The position numbers and the translations under genes were made by a program. Below are positions 8,780 to 16,560 of a stretch of 37,042 nt of DNA, in pieces. Origin of the DNA: Adlercreutzia muris (GTDB lineage Bacteria > Actinomycetota > Coriobacteriia > Coriobacteriales > Eggerthellaceae); the NCBI RefSeq assembly GCF_008831045.1, contig NZ_WAJS01000028.1, positions 1-37,042 of the forward strand. Reading direction: 5' to 3'. The notes beneath the pieces were generated by a model. That model was not told the origin of the DNA. It searched no databases and worked only from the letters and a program-made list of their open reading frames with translations. The number at the start of each line of letters is the position of its first letter. Position 1 is the stretch's first letter.

Positions 8780-10324
8780 ATGGAAGACAAGGCGATTCTG
8801 TTCGACGGCAGCCGCTGCACGGGATGCCAGGTGTGTGTCGTCGCCTGCAAGGAGCGCCGGGGGCTGTCCTTGGCCCCGGAGGCGGGCAACGAGGCGCCGG
8901 CCGACGCCTACGAGCGTCTGGCCGATCTGGACGGCGCGAGCCCGATGTCCGTCGCCCTCACCGAACGTGTGGTGGAGGGGGCGGGGCTGGTGTGGGAGGC
9001 GGCCCGACGCGGATGCGTGCGCTGCGCCGAGGCTCCCTGCGGCCAGGTGTGCCCCACCGGCGCCCTGGAGCTTTCCGAGGAGGGCCGGCTCGTCGGCCCT
9101 GCGGCCGACCGCTGCGTGAGCTGTGGCCTGTGCGCCATGGTGTGCCCCACCGGCGCTCCGCGCAGCTCGGGCGGGGTGGGCCCGGTGTGCCTGTGCGACG
9201 GCTGCGCCGCGGAGGTGGCCGTCGACGGCATCCCCGCCTGCGTAGGCGCGTGCCCGATGGACGCCCTGACGTTCGGCCCCCGCGAGGAGGTGCTCTCGCG
9301 GGCCCAGGATCGGGTTGCGGCCCTGCAAGGGCGCGGTTTCGCGTCCGCCAGCATCCTCGGCGCGAGCGAGCAGGGCGGTCACGGGGTTGTCCAGGTGCTC
9401 CAGCACGGGGCTGCGGGCCATGTGAACGAGGCATTCTCCACGGCCGAGGAGTTGCCGTGGGTTGCCGGCGCGAAGCTGGCCGGCCCGGTGTCGGTGGCGG
9501 TGCTCGCCGCCGGGGGAGTCGGCGCGACCGTGGCTCTCGCCTGCGAGGCGAACCGGGCCCGCCGCGAGCGCTCCGAGGCCGTGCGCGCGGCTGCCGATAG
9601 GGCCGCGGGCGTGCCCATGTGGGAACAGCTCGGCGACGGCTCGATCGTCGACGGGCCGGCCGATGACGCCTGCGGCGCCGAGAGCGCCCTCGATGCGGCC
9701 GTGCGCAAGCGCGACGCCCTGCGGGCCCGCGCCGCCATCGCCTCGCCGGCTGCCGCAGCGGCCGCGGCAGCAGCAGCCGCGGGAGAGGAGCCCCATTTCG
9801 TCCCCGTCTCCTTCGACGGCTCGGAGCTTTCCGCCGGGGATGACTTCGGCTATCCCGACGATTTCGCCGACGAGGGTGCTTCGGGCGGCGGCGAGCTTGG
9901 CGCCGCCGAGGGCGCTTTGGGCGCCGATGCCCCGCTGCCGGCCGCTTCCGCCTTGGAGGGCGACACGGGCGAGATCCCCCGCATTGAGGATGGTGCGGGC
10001 GATGTCTCCCCGCTCGAGGGCGACACGGGCGAGATTCCCTGTATTGGCGGGGGTACCGGCGAGATCCCCCGCGTCAACGATGCCAGCGATACCGGCGAGC
10101 TCTACGACGTGGAGGACTTCCGCCGTCTGCTGGCCGCCGATATCGTGGCCCACCACCTCGCGAAAAAAGCTGTTTCTCCCGAAGAGGGGGATGCTGGCGA
10201 GGGCGGCGAGGACGCGATCGAGAAGGCCAGTCTCGACGGCGAGGGCGCGATCGAGGGAGCCGGTCCCGACGGCGAGGGCACCGTTGAGGGAGCCAGCCCC
10301 GACGGGGAGCTTCCGACTTCTTAG
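8780..10324 (+). CDS. Four-cluster ferredoxin subunit, FdnH-like, with one TM and long acidic repeat tail
   Basis: This 514-residue protein is the electron-transfer partner of the preceding molybdoenzyme. Residues 1-180 hold four Cys groups for 4Fe-4S clusters, starting CTGCQVCVVAC, then CVRC...CPTG, CVSCGLCAMVCPTG, and CLCDGC...CVGACPMD. A single hydrophobic segment lies at about 232-253, followed by Arg-rich residues, as in FdnH. FdnH proteins are usually about 290 residues, but here roughly 250 more residues follow: an Ala run near 320-335, then an acidic region with three DTGEIP-like motifs (about 393-435) and two 11-residue repeats of the DGEGAIEGAGP type near the end. If orientation follows FdnH this tail is cytoplasmic. 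Its role is unknown. The ribosome site is AGGGGGAG. A cytochrome b subunit (FdnI) gene is absent from the unit. Confidence 0.85.
   Translation: MEDKAILFDGSRCTGCQVCVVACKERRGLSLAPEAGNEAPADAYERLADLDGASPMSVALTERVVEGAGLVWEAARRGCVRCAEAPCGQVCPTGALELSEEGRLVGPAADRCVSCGLCAMVCPTGAPRSSGGVGPVCLCDGCAAEVAVDGIPACVGACPMDALTFGPREEVLSRAQDRVAALQGRGFASASILGASEQGGHGVVQVLQHGAAGHVNEAFSTAEELPWVAGAKLAGPVSVAVLAAGGVGATVALACEANRARRERSEAVRAAADRAAGVPMWEQLGDGSIVDGPADDACGAESALDAAVRKRDALRARAAIASPAAAAAAAAAAAGEEPHFVPVSFDGSELSAGDDFGYPDDFADEGASGGGELGAAEGALGADAPLPAASALEGDTGEIPRIEDGAGDVSPLEGDTGEIPCIGGGTGEIPRVNDASDTGELYDVEDFRRLLAADIVAHHLAKKAVSPEEGDAGEGGEDAIEKASLDGEGAIEGAGPDGEGTVEGASPDGELPTS
9955..10312 (+). repeat. In-frame low-complexity repeats encoding TGEIP and DGEGxxEGAxP motifs
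   Basis: Within the tail of the ferredoxin subunit, the coding sequence repeats GGCGACACGGGCGAGAT-type units at about 9960, 10020 and 10050. Two 33-base repeats encoding DGEGAIEGAGP and DGEGTVEGASP occur near 10240-10305. Both repeat types are acidic. Confidence 0.6.
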
Positions 10325-10327
10325 GAT

Positions 10328-10366
10328 GGGGGCCCTGGTTCCCTAGAACGAGGGCCCCTTCTCTTT
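10328..10366 (+). terminator. Rho-independent terminator between convergent genes
   Basis: GGGGCCCT (10329-10336) pairs with AGGGCCCC (10351-10358), and inside that GTTC pairs with GAAC around a CCTA loop. TTCTCTTT follows. It lies just after the ferredoxin stop, and the stop codon of the convergent toxin gene falls inside the hairpin. Confidence 0.75.
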
Positions 10367-11125
10367 GAGGCGGGCCAGCTTGTTCTGCAGCTTGCGGTAG
10401 TGGCGCTCCTCTTCGGCGGTCCAGGGGCCGAAGAGGATGTCCCGCAGGGCGTCGCTTGCGCTTTTTTCCGCTCCCTCGCACGGGAAGAGGAGCTCTTGGG
10501 CTCGGTTGTACAGAAAGACGCCGTCGAACAGCTCGCTTTCCTCCAACACGGCGAGGTTGTCGACGATCTGGTCGATGATCTTGTTGTGGTGCGCAGGATC
10601 GGTGGCGCGGGGCGTGGTGCCCAGAATGCGCATCTCCTCATAGCGTATCTGACAGCTTACCAGCGAGATCTCGGGTTTTACTGCCATAAGTGCCAAGGAT
10701 ACCCCGTAGCCGCGTCCGCGTAGCAGCGCCGCCGTCTTCATGGGCACCTCGGCCGTGCGCAGCGTGCCCTCGATAATGAGGTTGTAGCCCACGGCGGAAA
10801 GGGTGTCGACGAGGGCTTCCGTCATGCGACCTGCCCACGGCGCGGTGTAGTCGACCGCCTCGTCCCCGTAGGTCGCTTGGAGTTCGGGGAAGCGTGGGTG
10901 GAATTTGCGGTAGTCGTCGCCGTTTATGCTGATGATATTGCCGTCGTGGTTGGCGCGAATGATCTTGTGGAGCGTTGTCTTCCCAGCTCCGCTTTGCCCT
11001 CCGAGCAGATAAGCCTGTGGCGGTGATTCAAGATGGGGGCGGTAGGCGTTGAGGAGATTCCACCGCAGTTCTTCAAGAGTTGCGAGGAACTCCCCTTCGC
11101 TGAAATGGACGAGGGTATCATCCAT
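10343..11125 (-). CDS. Zeta-type toxin (UDP-sugar kinase-like ATPase)
   Basis: This 260-residue protein matches the zeta/PezT toxin family, whose members phosphorylate UDP-N-acetylglucosamine-type precursors and so poison wall synthesis. Visible motifs are the Walker A loop GQSGAGKTT at residues 43-51 and the segment NGDDYRKFHP at 69-78, which carries the acidic residues and substrate-side Arg typical of the family. ATG 11125 is preferred over an in-frame TTG six codons upstream because AAGGCGG lies at ribosome-site distance. It begins one base after the stop of the antitoxin gene, so the two are translationally coupled. The C-terminal third is charged and helical. No disruption is seen, so the module may be functional. 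Confidence 0.87.
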   Translation of the reverse strand: MDDTLVHFSEGEFLATLEELRWNLLNAYRPHLESPPQAYLLGGQSGAGKTTLHKIIRANHDGNIISINGDDYRKFHPRFPELQATYGDEAVDYTAPWAGRMTEALVDTLSAVGYNLIIEGTLRTAEVPMKTAALLRGRGYGVSLALMAVKPEISLVSCQIRYEEMRILGTTPRATDPAHHNKIIDQIVDNLAVLEESELFDGVFLYNRAQELLFPCEGAEKSASDALRDILFGPWTAEEERHYRKLQNKLARLKEKGPSF

Positions 11126-11126
11126 A

Positions 11127-11696
11127 TTAGGCCGCCTTTGCAAGTTGGGTTTCGAGCAGCTTCTGGAAGCCTATGAGCTGCCCGCGAATCTCGCCTAAGG
11201 AGTCTCGGTTCCCGCTCTTCTCGGAGAGAATAGCGGGAACGAGTCGGGCCACCTGTTGCTCGATGTCGTCGTAGACCATGGCGAGAGCGCTGTCTCCGTT
11301 GGCCCGTGCTGCGGCCCGGGCACGGGATATCTGCGCCATAACGTCCCATGCGGTTTCGTTGAGCACCTCCTGCTGCAGGGTAAGCTCGTAGATGTCGGTC
11401 ATGTCCATGATCTCTCCCTCCTCGTCGAACGTTATTTCCGCGTACACGATCTTCTCGACCGATGCGCGCTGCTTGGGTGTGAGCGCATCGCCGTCGCGTT
11501 CGAGGCAGCCGGCCATGAACTCGGGGATCATGGCGGCGCGAATGAGGTTGGCATTGGCCTTGGTGGGGGCGATTCCGCTCTCGTAGCGCGTGATGCTGGC
11601 CTCGCCGATGCCGAGCAGGCGCGCGAAAGCCTGCTGTGAGAGGCCGTAGCGCTTGCGGATCTCCTTGATTTGCCGGGACATGTTAAGCTCGCTCAT
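11127..11696 (-). CDS. HTH-containing antitoxin of the zeta toxin module
   Basis: This 189-residue protein has an XRE-type helix-turn-helix at about residues 9-60 (core LSQQAFARLLGIGEASITRY) and a helical C-terminal half that would bind and neutralise the toxin encoded directly downstream. Antitoxin-first order, and coupling to the toxin by a one-base gap, is typical of type II modules such as PezAT. An in-frame second Met at residue 6 is possible, but the first ATG has GGAA at a suitable distance. Short inverted CAATC/GATTG elements just upstream (11704-11744) are plausible autoregulatory operator sites. Confidence 0.8.
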   Translation of the reverse strand: MSELNMSRQIKEIRKRYGLSQQAFARLLGIGEASITRYESGIAPTKANANLIRAAMIPEFMAGCLERDGDALTPKQRASVEKIVYAEITFDEEGEIMDMTDIYELTLQQEVLNETAWDVMAQISRARAAARANGDSALAMVYDDIEQQVARLVPAILSEKSGNRDSLGEIRGQLIGFQKLLETQLAKAA

Positions 11697-11703
11697 GATG
11701 TTC

Positions 11704-11744
11704 CAATCTATCGATTGCTTATCTGAGCCGATTGTATCATCAAT
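11704..11744. promoter_or_regulatory. Inverted CAATC/GATTG elements, putative antitoxin operator
   Basis: CAATC-TATC-GATTG forms a perfect 5-bp inverted repeat at 11704-11717, eight bases upstream of the antitoxin ATG. A second, ATTG-TATCAT-CAAT, lies at 11731-11744 and overlaps a TACAAT-like -10 on the minus strand. The position suits autorepression by the HTH antitoxin. Binding is inference. Confidence 0.45.
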
Positions 11745-11817
11745 TTAAGAAAAATGATCGAGAAAAATAATAATATGGGGGTAAAATTGCCCTCAATTTG
11801 CAATCAAAAGATAGTAT

Positions 11818-11845
11818 ATTATACGCGATAGCCTGAAGAGAGCAA
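11818..11845 (-). promoter_or_regulatory. Putative promoter of the antitoxin-toxin operon
   Basis: A perfect minus-strand TATAAT (11823-11818) is preceded by TTGCTC (11845-11840) with 16 bases between. It sits in an AT-rich stretch unlike the flanking high-GC genes and would give a leader of about 115 bases. Confidence 0.45.
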
Positions 11846-11871
11846 GGCTCCCCGAGGCCGGTACCCTCCTC

Positions 11872-11912
11872 AAAAAAACCGGCGGCCTGCACGAATGCGC
11901 GCGGGCCGCCGG
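11872..11912 (-). terminator. Rho-independent terminator of the sigma/anti-sigma operon
   Basis: On the minus strand a perfect 9-bp stem CCGGCGGCC/GGCCGCCGG (11912-11904 with 11887-11879) is followed by seven T residues (11878-11872). It begins 22 bases after the stop of the coupled membrane protein. Confidence 0.9.
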
Positions 11913-11934
11913 GGGCTATCGGAGACCGGCGAGC

Positions 11935-13056
11935 CTATTCGCCGATGGGCTCCAAGGTGAACAGCTTGGGGGCATCCGACGTCTCGTCCAGAACCGCTTC
12001 CTTTCCCTGCGGGCCCGCGACGTCCCAGGCCGCGAGGTACTCGGACAGAAACTCCGGGCACTTTTCCTCGAAGTCAGCAGCCATGGCGATGCGGTAGGCC
12101 TGCTCCTGCGTGCTACCGTCGTCGAAGGTGGCCGTGAGCGTGATGATCGAGCCGTCGAGAACCCGTGCGGCCTCCGCGTAGCCCTCGACCGCATAGGGGT
12201 CGGCGTCGCACTCGGCGGGATAGGGCGCGATGACGTAGAGGCGCGTGAAGGCCGTCGCGGCGGTTCCGCCGTCCCCGTAGGTGAGGGTGAACGAGGGGCC
12301 GTGCTCGACGACCTGCTGCGGATCCTCTCCGGCCGCTGTCAGCTGATCGACTTCTTGCCAGTCGAAGTACTCGAAGAAGGCGTTCTCGTTGTCGATGCAG
12401 TATGAGACCGAGGCGAGGTTCGACCCCTCGCACCGGGCATCGAAGTTGAAGTAGGTCAGGGCCTCTCCGGGCGCCAGCAGCTCTCCGAACACGGGATCGC
12501 CCTGCCAGCTCTCCCAGCTGGTCACGAAGGCGGGGTGGAGCCAGTTGATGCCGAGGGGATCGCCTGAGGCGATGGGGACGTTCGCCTCCTCCGCCTCGTC
12601 GGCCCACGCCTTCAGCACGAAGAAGTTCCCCGTCGGCGAGCCTGCCGCTTTGCCGGCGCCGCCGTCTGCCTGCTGCTGGATTGGGGATGCGGCGGGGTCG
12701 GCGCCTTGCGGGCCGCCGGCTCCCAGGGCGATGGTCCCGGCGCCCGCCAAAATGAGAACAGCGGCGCTCGCCGCGGCGACGGCGTAGCGGGCAGCGCGGC
12801 GGGGACGTCGCAGCGGGCTGAACGCCCTCGGTCCCTCGGCGTTCGCGCCTGGGCCTTCCGCGCGCCGGGCTTGCTCCACGTTTACTGCTCTGCGGGCTTC
12901 GAGGGTCTCTTGCAGCCGCGCCTGGGCCGTGGCCGGAACCCGCTCGGCGCGGACGGCCGAGGCGTACTGCTTGAGGAAGTCGTCCACTTTCGCCGAGGGC
13001 TCCCGGCGGTTTCCGAGATCGTCGCGGCGGGGATTGGCCGGTTGGTCATTGCTCAT
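11935..13056 (-). CDS. Single-TM membrane protein coupled to ECF sigma factor, probable anti-sigma
   Basis: This 373-residue protein has a cytoplasmic N-terminal region (residues 1-90, Arg-rich), one TM segment at about 91-112 and a large outer domain. The start ATG overlaps the sigma factor stop by four bases (ATGA) and has a strong AAGGAGG ribosome site, so the pair should be made in fixed ratio. That arrangement and topology suggest an anti-sigma factor that holds the upstream ECF sigma factor at the membrane. I do not see the zinc-binding His-x3-Cys-x2-Cys motif of the ZAS class, and the outer domain matches nothing I can name. It contains acidic and aromatic residues and three Cys. The name anti-sigma rests on context and topology. 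Confidence 0.7.
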   Translation of the reverse strand: MSNDQPANPRRDDLGNRREPSAKVDDFLKQYASAVRAERVPATAQARLQETLEARRAVNVEQARRAEGPGANAEGPRAFSPLRRPRRAARYAVAAASAAVLILAGAGTIALGAGGPQGADPAASPIQQQADGGAGKAAGSPTGNFFVLKAWADEAEEANVPIASGDPLGINWLHPAFVTSWESWQGDPVFGELLAPGEALTYFNFDARCEGSNLASVSYCIDNENAFFEYFDWQEVDQLTAAGEDPQQVVEHGPSFTLTYGDGGTAATAFTRLYVIAPYPAECDADPYAVEGYAEAARVLDGSIITLTATFDDGSTQEQAYRIAMAADFEEKCPEFLSEYLAAWDVAGPQGKEAVLDETSDAPKLFTLEPIGE

Positions 13057-13694
13057 AGCTGAGCCTCCTTTTCTCTGTCGGGGCGGAGCAGGTTGGCGTC
13101 GCGCGGCGGGGTCGACGTGCGGTGCGGGAGTCCGCTGTGCGCCGGATCGCGGCCGTTCGAGCCGTCGAGCAGGTCGCGCAGGGCCTCCCGGGCACGGTGC
13201 AGGCGCATGCGCACCGCGCCGGGCGTGCATGCCAGGGCGCGGGCGATTTCCGCCGTGCTGAGCTCTTCGACGTAGAAGAGGTTGACGACGGTGCGCTGGT
13301 CCTCGGGGAGAAGGCCCACGGTATCCCACAGATCCGAGAAGCGGTCTTCCGGGCCGTTGGGCGCGCCTGCTCCTCGGGGCGCCGCTTGCGCCAGTTTGCG
13401 CTCCGCCTCTTCGCGGTGATCGTCGAGCGAATCGGTGGCGTGCCGAGTGCGGGCGCGGAGACGGTCGCGGGATTGGTTCACCGTTACCCGGATGAGCCAT
13501 GCCTTCAGGTGTTCGTCGCTCTCGAAGGCGCGCGGCTTGTCGAGAAGCTTCAGGAACACGTCCTGGTAGACATCCTCGGCATCGGCGCGGGAGCCCGTTT
13601 GGCCGAGGGCCACCCGCCACACCGTGTCTCCCCACCGCGCCAGCGCCCGCTCCGCCACGCTCGCCTCCTGCTTTCCATGTAAGGGTGTTCGCAT
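13053..13694 (-). CDS. ECF-family RNA polymerase sigma factor
   Basis: This 213-residue protein has the two ECF sigma domains. Region 2 (about 15-85) includes the AEDVYQDVFLKLLD stretch, and region 4 (about 120-180) has the helix-turn-helix core LSTAEIARALACTPGAVRMR. These would recognise the -10 and -35 elements of a dedicated set of promoters. A GGAGG ribosome site precedes the ATG at 13694. The C-terminal 30 residues are a Pro/Arg-rich extension beyond the usual end. It is the first gene of a two-gene operon with a probable anti-sigma partner. A GTGACA-N16-CGTA element immediately upstream suggests autoregulation. Confidence 0.92.
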   Translation of the reverse strand: MRTPLHGKQEASVAERALARWGDTVWRVALGQTGSRADAEDVYQDVFLKLLDKPRAFESDEHLKAWLIRVTVNQSRDRLRARTRHATDSLDDHREEAERKLAQAAPRGAGAPNGPEDRFSDLWDTVGLLPEDQRTVVNLFYVEELSTAEIARALACTPGAVRMRLHRAREALRDLLDGSNGRDPAHSGLPHRTSTPPRDANLLRPDREKEAQL

Positions 13695-13714
13695 GCTTAC
13701 CTCCTTGCCTTCAA

Positions 13715-13740
13715 TACGAACGGGGAGGGGAAAATGTCAC
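13715..13740 (-). promoter_or_regulatory. Putative ECF-type promoter of the sigma factor operon
   Basis: Minus-strand GTGACA (13740-13735) and CGTA (13718-13715) are 16 bases apart and end about 20 bases before the sigma factor ATG. The CGTA -10 is characteristic of ECF promoters, and the position suits autoregulation. The short leader would carry only the ribosome site. Confidence 0.45.
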
Positions 13741-13803
13741 GGCGTTCGGGAAAAACTCGCTGGGGCCCCAAAAAAAGCACCTCCGAAAGGTCCTCCGCAA
13801 CGG

Positions 13804-13829
13804 AAAAGCGGCCCCCGTGGGGACCGCTT
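13804..13829 (-). terminator. Rho-independent terminator after ettA
   Basis: On the minus strand AAGCGGTCCCC pairs with GGGGGCCGCTT (one T-G wobble) around a two-base loop, and the stem runs into TTTT. It lies about 75 bases after the ettA stop and upstream of the sigma operon promoter. Confidence 0.75.
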
Positions 13830-13904
13830 CCGAAGAGAGTGACGCTTGTCGCTTGCCGTGGCGCGCCGGCGGCTGGCTGGGCCTCGTCGCCGGCCGCGTG
13901 CCGC

Positions 13905-15584
13905 TTAGTCGCGGGTAAGCTTGCGGTGCAGGCGGTGGGGTTTGGCGGCCTCCTTGCCGAGGCGCGCCTCGCGATCTTCCTGGTAGCTCTCGAAGTTGCC
14001 CTCGAAGAAGTGCCAGCGGCCGGGGTTCTCGTCATCGCCCTCCCAGGCCAGAATGTGCGTGGCGATGCGGTCGAGGAACATGCGGTCGTGGCTGACGACC
14101 ACCGAGCAGCCGGGGAAGTCGAGCAGGGCCGCCTCCAGGCTGGACAGCGTCTCCACGTCCAGGTCGTTGGTGGGCTCGTCCAGAAGCAGGAGGTTTCCGC
14201 CCTCCTTCAGGGTGAGGGCCAGATTCAGGCGGTTGCGCTCGCCGCCGGACAGCACGCCCGCGGGCTTCTGCTGGTCGGCGCCCTTGAAGCCGAAGGCCGC
14301 CACATAGGCACGGGAGGGAATCTCGGTCTCGCCGACCATCATGTAGTCGGTGCCGCCCGACACCACTTCCCACAGCTTCGTGTTCGGGTCAATGCCCTCG
14401 CGGTTCTGATCCACGTAGGAGATCTTCACGGTCTCGCCGAGCTCCAACTCGCCGCTGGTGAGGGGCTCCAGGCCCACGATGGTCTTGAACAGGGTGGTCT
14501 TGCCCACGCCGTTGGGGCCGATCACACCCACGATGCCGTTGCGGGGCAGCTCGAAAGACAAGTCGTCGATGAGCACGCGGCCGTCGAACTCCTTGTGCAG
14601 GTTCTTCGCCACGAGCACCTTGGAACCCAGGCGCGGGCCCACGGGGATCTGAATCTCGGCGAAGTCGAGCTTCTTGGCGCGGGCCGCCTCGGCCACCATG
14701 GCCTCGTAGTTCGCCAGGCGGGCCTTGGACTTGGCCTGACGGGCCTTCGGGGAGGAGCGCACCCATTCCAGCTCCTTCTCCATGCGACGGGCCAGCTTCG
14801 CCTGGGCCTGGCCCTGGGCGGCGATGCGGGCGGCCTTGGTTTCCAGGTAGGTGGAGTAGTTGCCCTTGTAGGGGAACAGCTGCCCGCGGTCCACCTCGCA
14901 GATCCACTCGGCCACGTGGTCGAGGAAGTAGCGGTCGTGGGTGACGGCCAGCACCGCGCCCGGATAGTTCTTGAGGAACTGCTCGAGCCACAGCACGCTT
15001 TCGGCATCCAGGTGGTTGGTGGGCTCGTCCAAAAGCAGCAGGTCGGGGGCCTCCAGCAGCAGGCGGCACAGGGCCACGCGACGGCGCTCGCCGCCCGAGA
15101 GGATGGTCACGGGCGCGTTGGGGTCGGGGCACTGCAGCGCGTCCATGGCCTGGGAGAGCTGGGAATCCAGATCCCACCCGTTGGCGGCATCGATCTCGTC
15201 TTGGAGCTTGCCCATCTCGTCCATGAGCGCGTCGAAGTCGGCGTCCGGTGCGGCCATCTCCTCGCCGATCTCGTTGAAGCGGGCCACCTTGGCCAGCACG
15301 TCGGCAAAGGCCATCTGGATGTTCTCCAGGACGGTCTTGTCCTCATCCAGCGGCGGCTCCTGCTGCAGGATGCCCACGGTGTAGCCGGGCGTGAGCCGTG
15401 CGTCGCCGTTGGACACCTCTTCCAGCCCCGCCATCACCTTCAGCAGGGTAGACTTGCCCATGCCGTTGGGGCCCACGACGCCGATCTTCGCGCCGGGGTA
15501 GAACGACAGGGTGACGTCATCGAGGATGACCTTGTCGCCCACGGCCTTGCGCGCCTGATACATTTGGTAGATGAACTCTGCCAT
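13905..15584 (-). CDS. ettA: Energy-dependent translational throttle protein EttA (ABC-F ATPase)
   Basis: This 559-residue cytosolic protein has two ABC ATPase domains and no membrane segment. EttA binds the ribosomal E site and gates early elongation according to ATP/ADP ratio. Walker A loops are GPNGMGKS (residues 38-45) and GPNGVGKTT in the second half. Signature motifs are LSGGERRR and LSGGERNR, and Walker B segments LLLLDEPTNHLD and LLLLDEPTNDLD. The charged linker between domains and the length match EttA (about 555 residues) rather than longer Uup or resistance ABC-F proteins. ATG 15584 is chosen because AAAGGCGG precedes it and it matches the family N-terminus (MAEFIYQM). It is a stand-alone transcription unit with its own terminator. 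Confidence 0.93.
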   Translation of the reverse strand: MAEFIYQMYQARKAVGDKVILDDVTLSFYPGAKIGVVGPNGMGKSTLLKVMAGLEEVSNGDARLTPGYTVGILQQEPPLDEDKTVLENIQMAFADVLAKVARFNEIGEEMAAPDADFDALMDEMGKLQDEIDAANGWDLDSQLSQAMDALQCPDPNAPVTILSGGERRRVALCRLLLEAPDLLLLDEPTNHLDAESVLWLEQFLKNYPGAVLAVTHDRYFLDHVAEWICEVDRGQLFPYKGNYSTYLETKAARIAAQGQAQAKLARRMEKELEWVRSSPKARQAKSKARLANYEAMVAEAARAKKLDFAEIQIPVGPRLGSKVLVAKNLHKEFDGRVLIDDLSFELPRNGIVGVIGPNGVGKTTLFKTIVGLEPLTSGELELGETVKISYVDQNREGIDPNTKLWEVVSGGTDYMMVGETEIPSRAYVAAFGFKGADQQKPAGVLSGGERNRLNLALTLKEGGNLLLLDEPTNDLDVETLSSLEAALLDFPGCSVVVSHDRMFLDRIATHILAWEGDDENPGRWHFFEGNFESYQEDREARLGKEAAKPHRLHRKLTRD

Positions 15585-15818
15585 GAAGTGAAAACCGCCT
15601 TTCTTACTGGCTCGGCGAGAGCTTTGCCGGTGCCGCACATCGGGACTGCGTCAGCGTCCCACTGGCCGCGGCCCGCCGTCCCCACTCTCTTGCATGAGGG
15701 GTATTGTCGCAGAACGCTCGCCCCCGCGCCACCGTCCTCACGAAATGCGAGGAAGGGGAAGCGGGCGCGTTTGGCGAAAAGTTCGCAGCGCCATTATGGC
15801 GAGGATCGTCGACTCCAA

Positions 15819-16295
15819 TCAGAGTGCAATAACTTCCTCATTCACATCGACGACAGCCAGGGTTTTGCCAAGAGGGGCGAGGGCTCTCAGAATTGTGTCT
15901 AGCTGTGGGTTGGTGGCCGCCGTTTCCATGCGAGCTATAACAGGCTGGCGAATGCCCGAAGCCTCTTCCACGGCGTTTTGGCTTAAGCCGGCTCCCTGGC
16001 GAGCTGCCACTATTTCCCGCAAAAGTGCTGCTTTTTCGATGGCCGCCACGTCGAGGGCAGTGCCGCATTCGTAAATCTCGCTCGAAGACAGATCGATCTC
16101 GTCGCTCCACGAAATGCCATATCCGCCTGCATCGATGCGGACATCTCGGAAAAGGTCATCATTGCGCAGCGGCGCGAAGGCGGGATGCACCTCAATGAGT
16201 TTCCCCATGTCGTAGAGGCGCGCCTCTTGTCCTGGGAAGAAACCGAGGAGCCGAAAGTTACTGAGGGGATAGATGGAAATGAGCTTATGGAACAT
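15819..16295 (-). CDS. DUF2442-like domain fused to XRE-type HTH, probable antitoxin
   Basis: This 158-residue protein joins an N-terminal DUF2442-like domain (about 1-75, ending in the segment GGYGISWSDEIDLSSSEIY) to a C-terminal helix-turn-helix (about 91-145, core LSQNAVEEASGIRQPVIARMET). The first domain commonly neighbours DUF4160 proteins, one of which is encoded 13 bases upstream. The HTH would let it repress its own operon. The start ATG 16295 has AAAGGA upstream. The pair looks like a toxin-antitoxin-type module, but a toxic activity for DUF4160 is not something the sequence shows. The reading frame is complete. Confidence 0.75.
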   Translation of the reverse strand: MFHKLISIYPLSNFRLLGFFPGQEARLYDMGKLIEVHPAFAPLRNDDLFRDVRIDAGGYGISWSDEIDLSSSEIYECGTALDVAAIEKAALLREIVAARQGAGLSQNAVEEASGIRQPVIARMETAATNPQLDTILRALAPLGKTLAVVDVNEEVIAL

Positions 16296-16308
16296 TCCAA
16301 ATCCTTTC

Positions 16309-16560
16309 CTAAAGCGGCGGCAACTTCCGAAACTGCTGCGATTTCCATATATCGAGCAGGTCAGACTGATAGAGGCTGATCCACTTGCTTGCCAGTTGGT
16401 ACTTCTTTGTTGGAAGAAACCCATCGAGAATTTGCAGCGTCCTGATGTCGATGGCGGCCGCAAATTCCCCGTACTCGCAGTGAACATGGGGCGGGTTGTG
16501 CTCTGCACCCAGGAAGTAGATTTTGATCACCATTCCCGCGAACGTTGCGATTACTGGCAT
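16309..16560 (-). CDS. DUF4160 family protein
   Basis: This 83-residue protein shows the DUF4160 hallmarks: an opening MPVIATFAGMVIKIY-type strand pair, then the conserved EHNPPHVHCEYGEF segment with clustered His residues, and a basic C-terminal helix (WISLYQSDLLDIWK). The start at 16560 has GGGAGGAATC immediately upstream. An in-frame TTG four codons earlier would place the ribosome site inside the gene. It is the first gene of a two-gene operon with the DUF2442-HTH protein. By context it may be the effector of a toxin-antitoxin-like pair. Its biochemical activity is unknown. Confidence 0.8.
   Translation of the reverse strand: MPVIATFAGMVIKIYFLGAEHNPPHVHCEYGEFAAAIDIRTLQILDGFLPTKKYQLASKWISLYQSDLLDIWKSQQFRKLPPL

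Noticed and set aside
5551-8889. A 1112-codon open frame on the minus strand opposite the FDH-N-like gene
   Set aside because: It is a shadow of high-GC third-position bias. It lacks a ribosome site and recognisable motifs, while the plus strand encodes a clear enzyme.
15789-15801. CGCCAT-T-ATGGCG inverted repeat downstream of the DUF2442-HTH gene, considered as a terminator
   Set aside because: The loop is one base and no T tail follows. It is too short to support a call.
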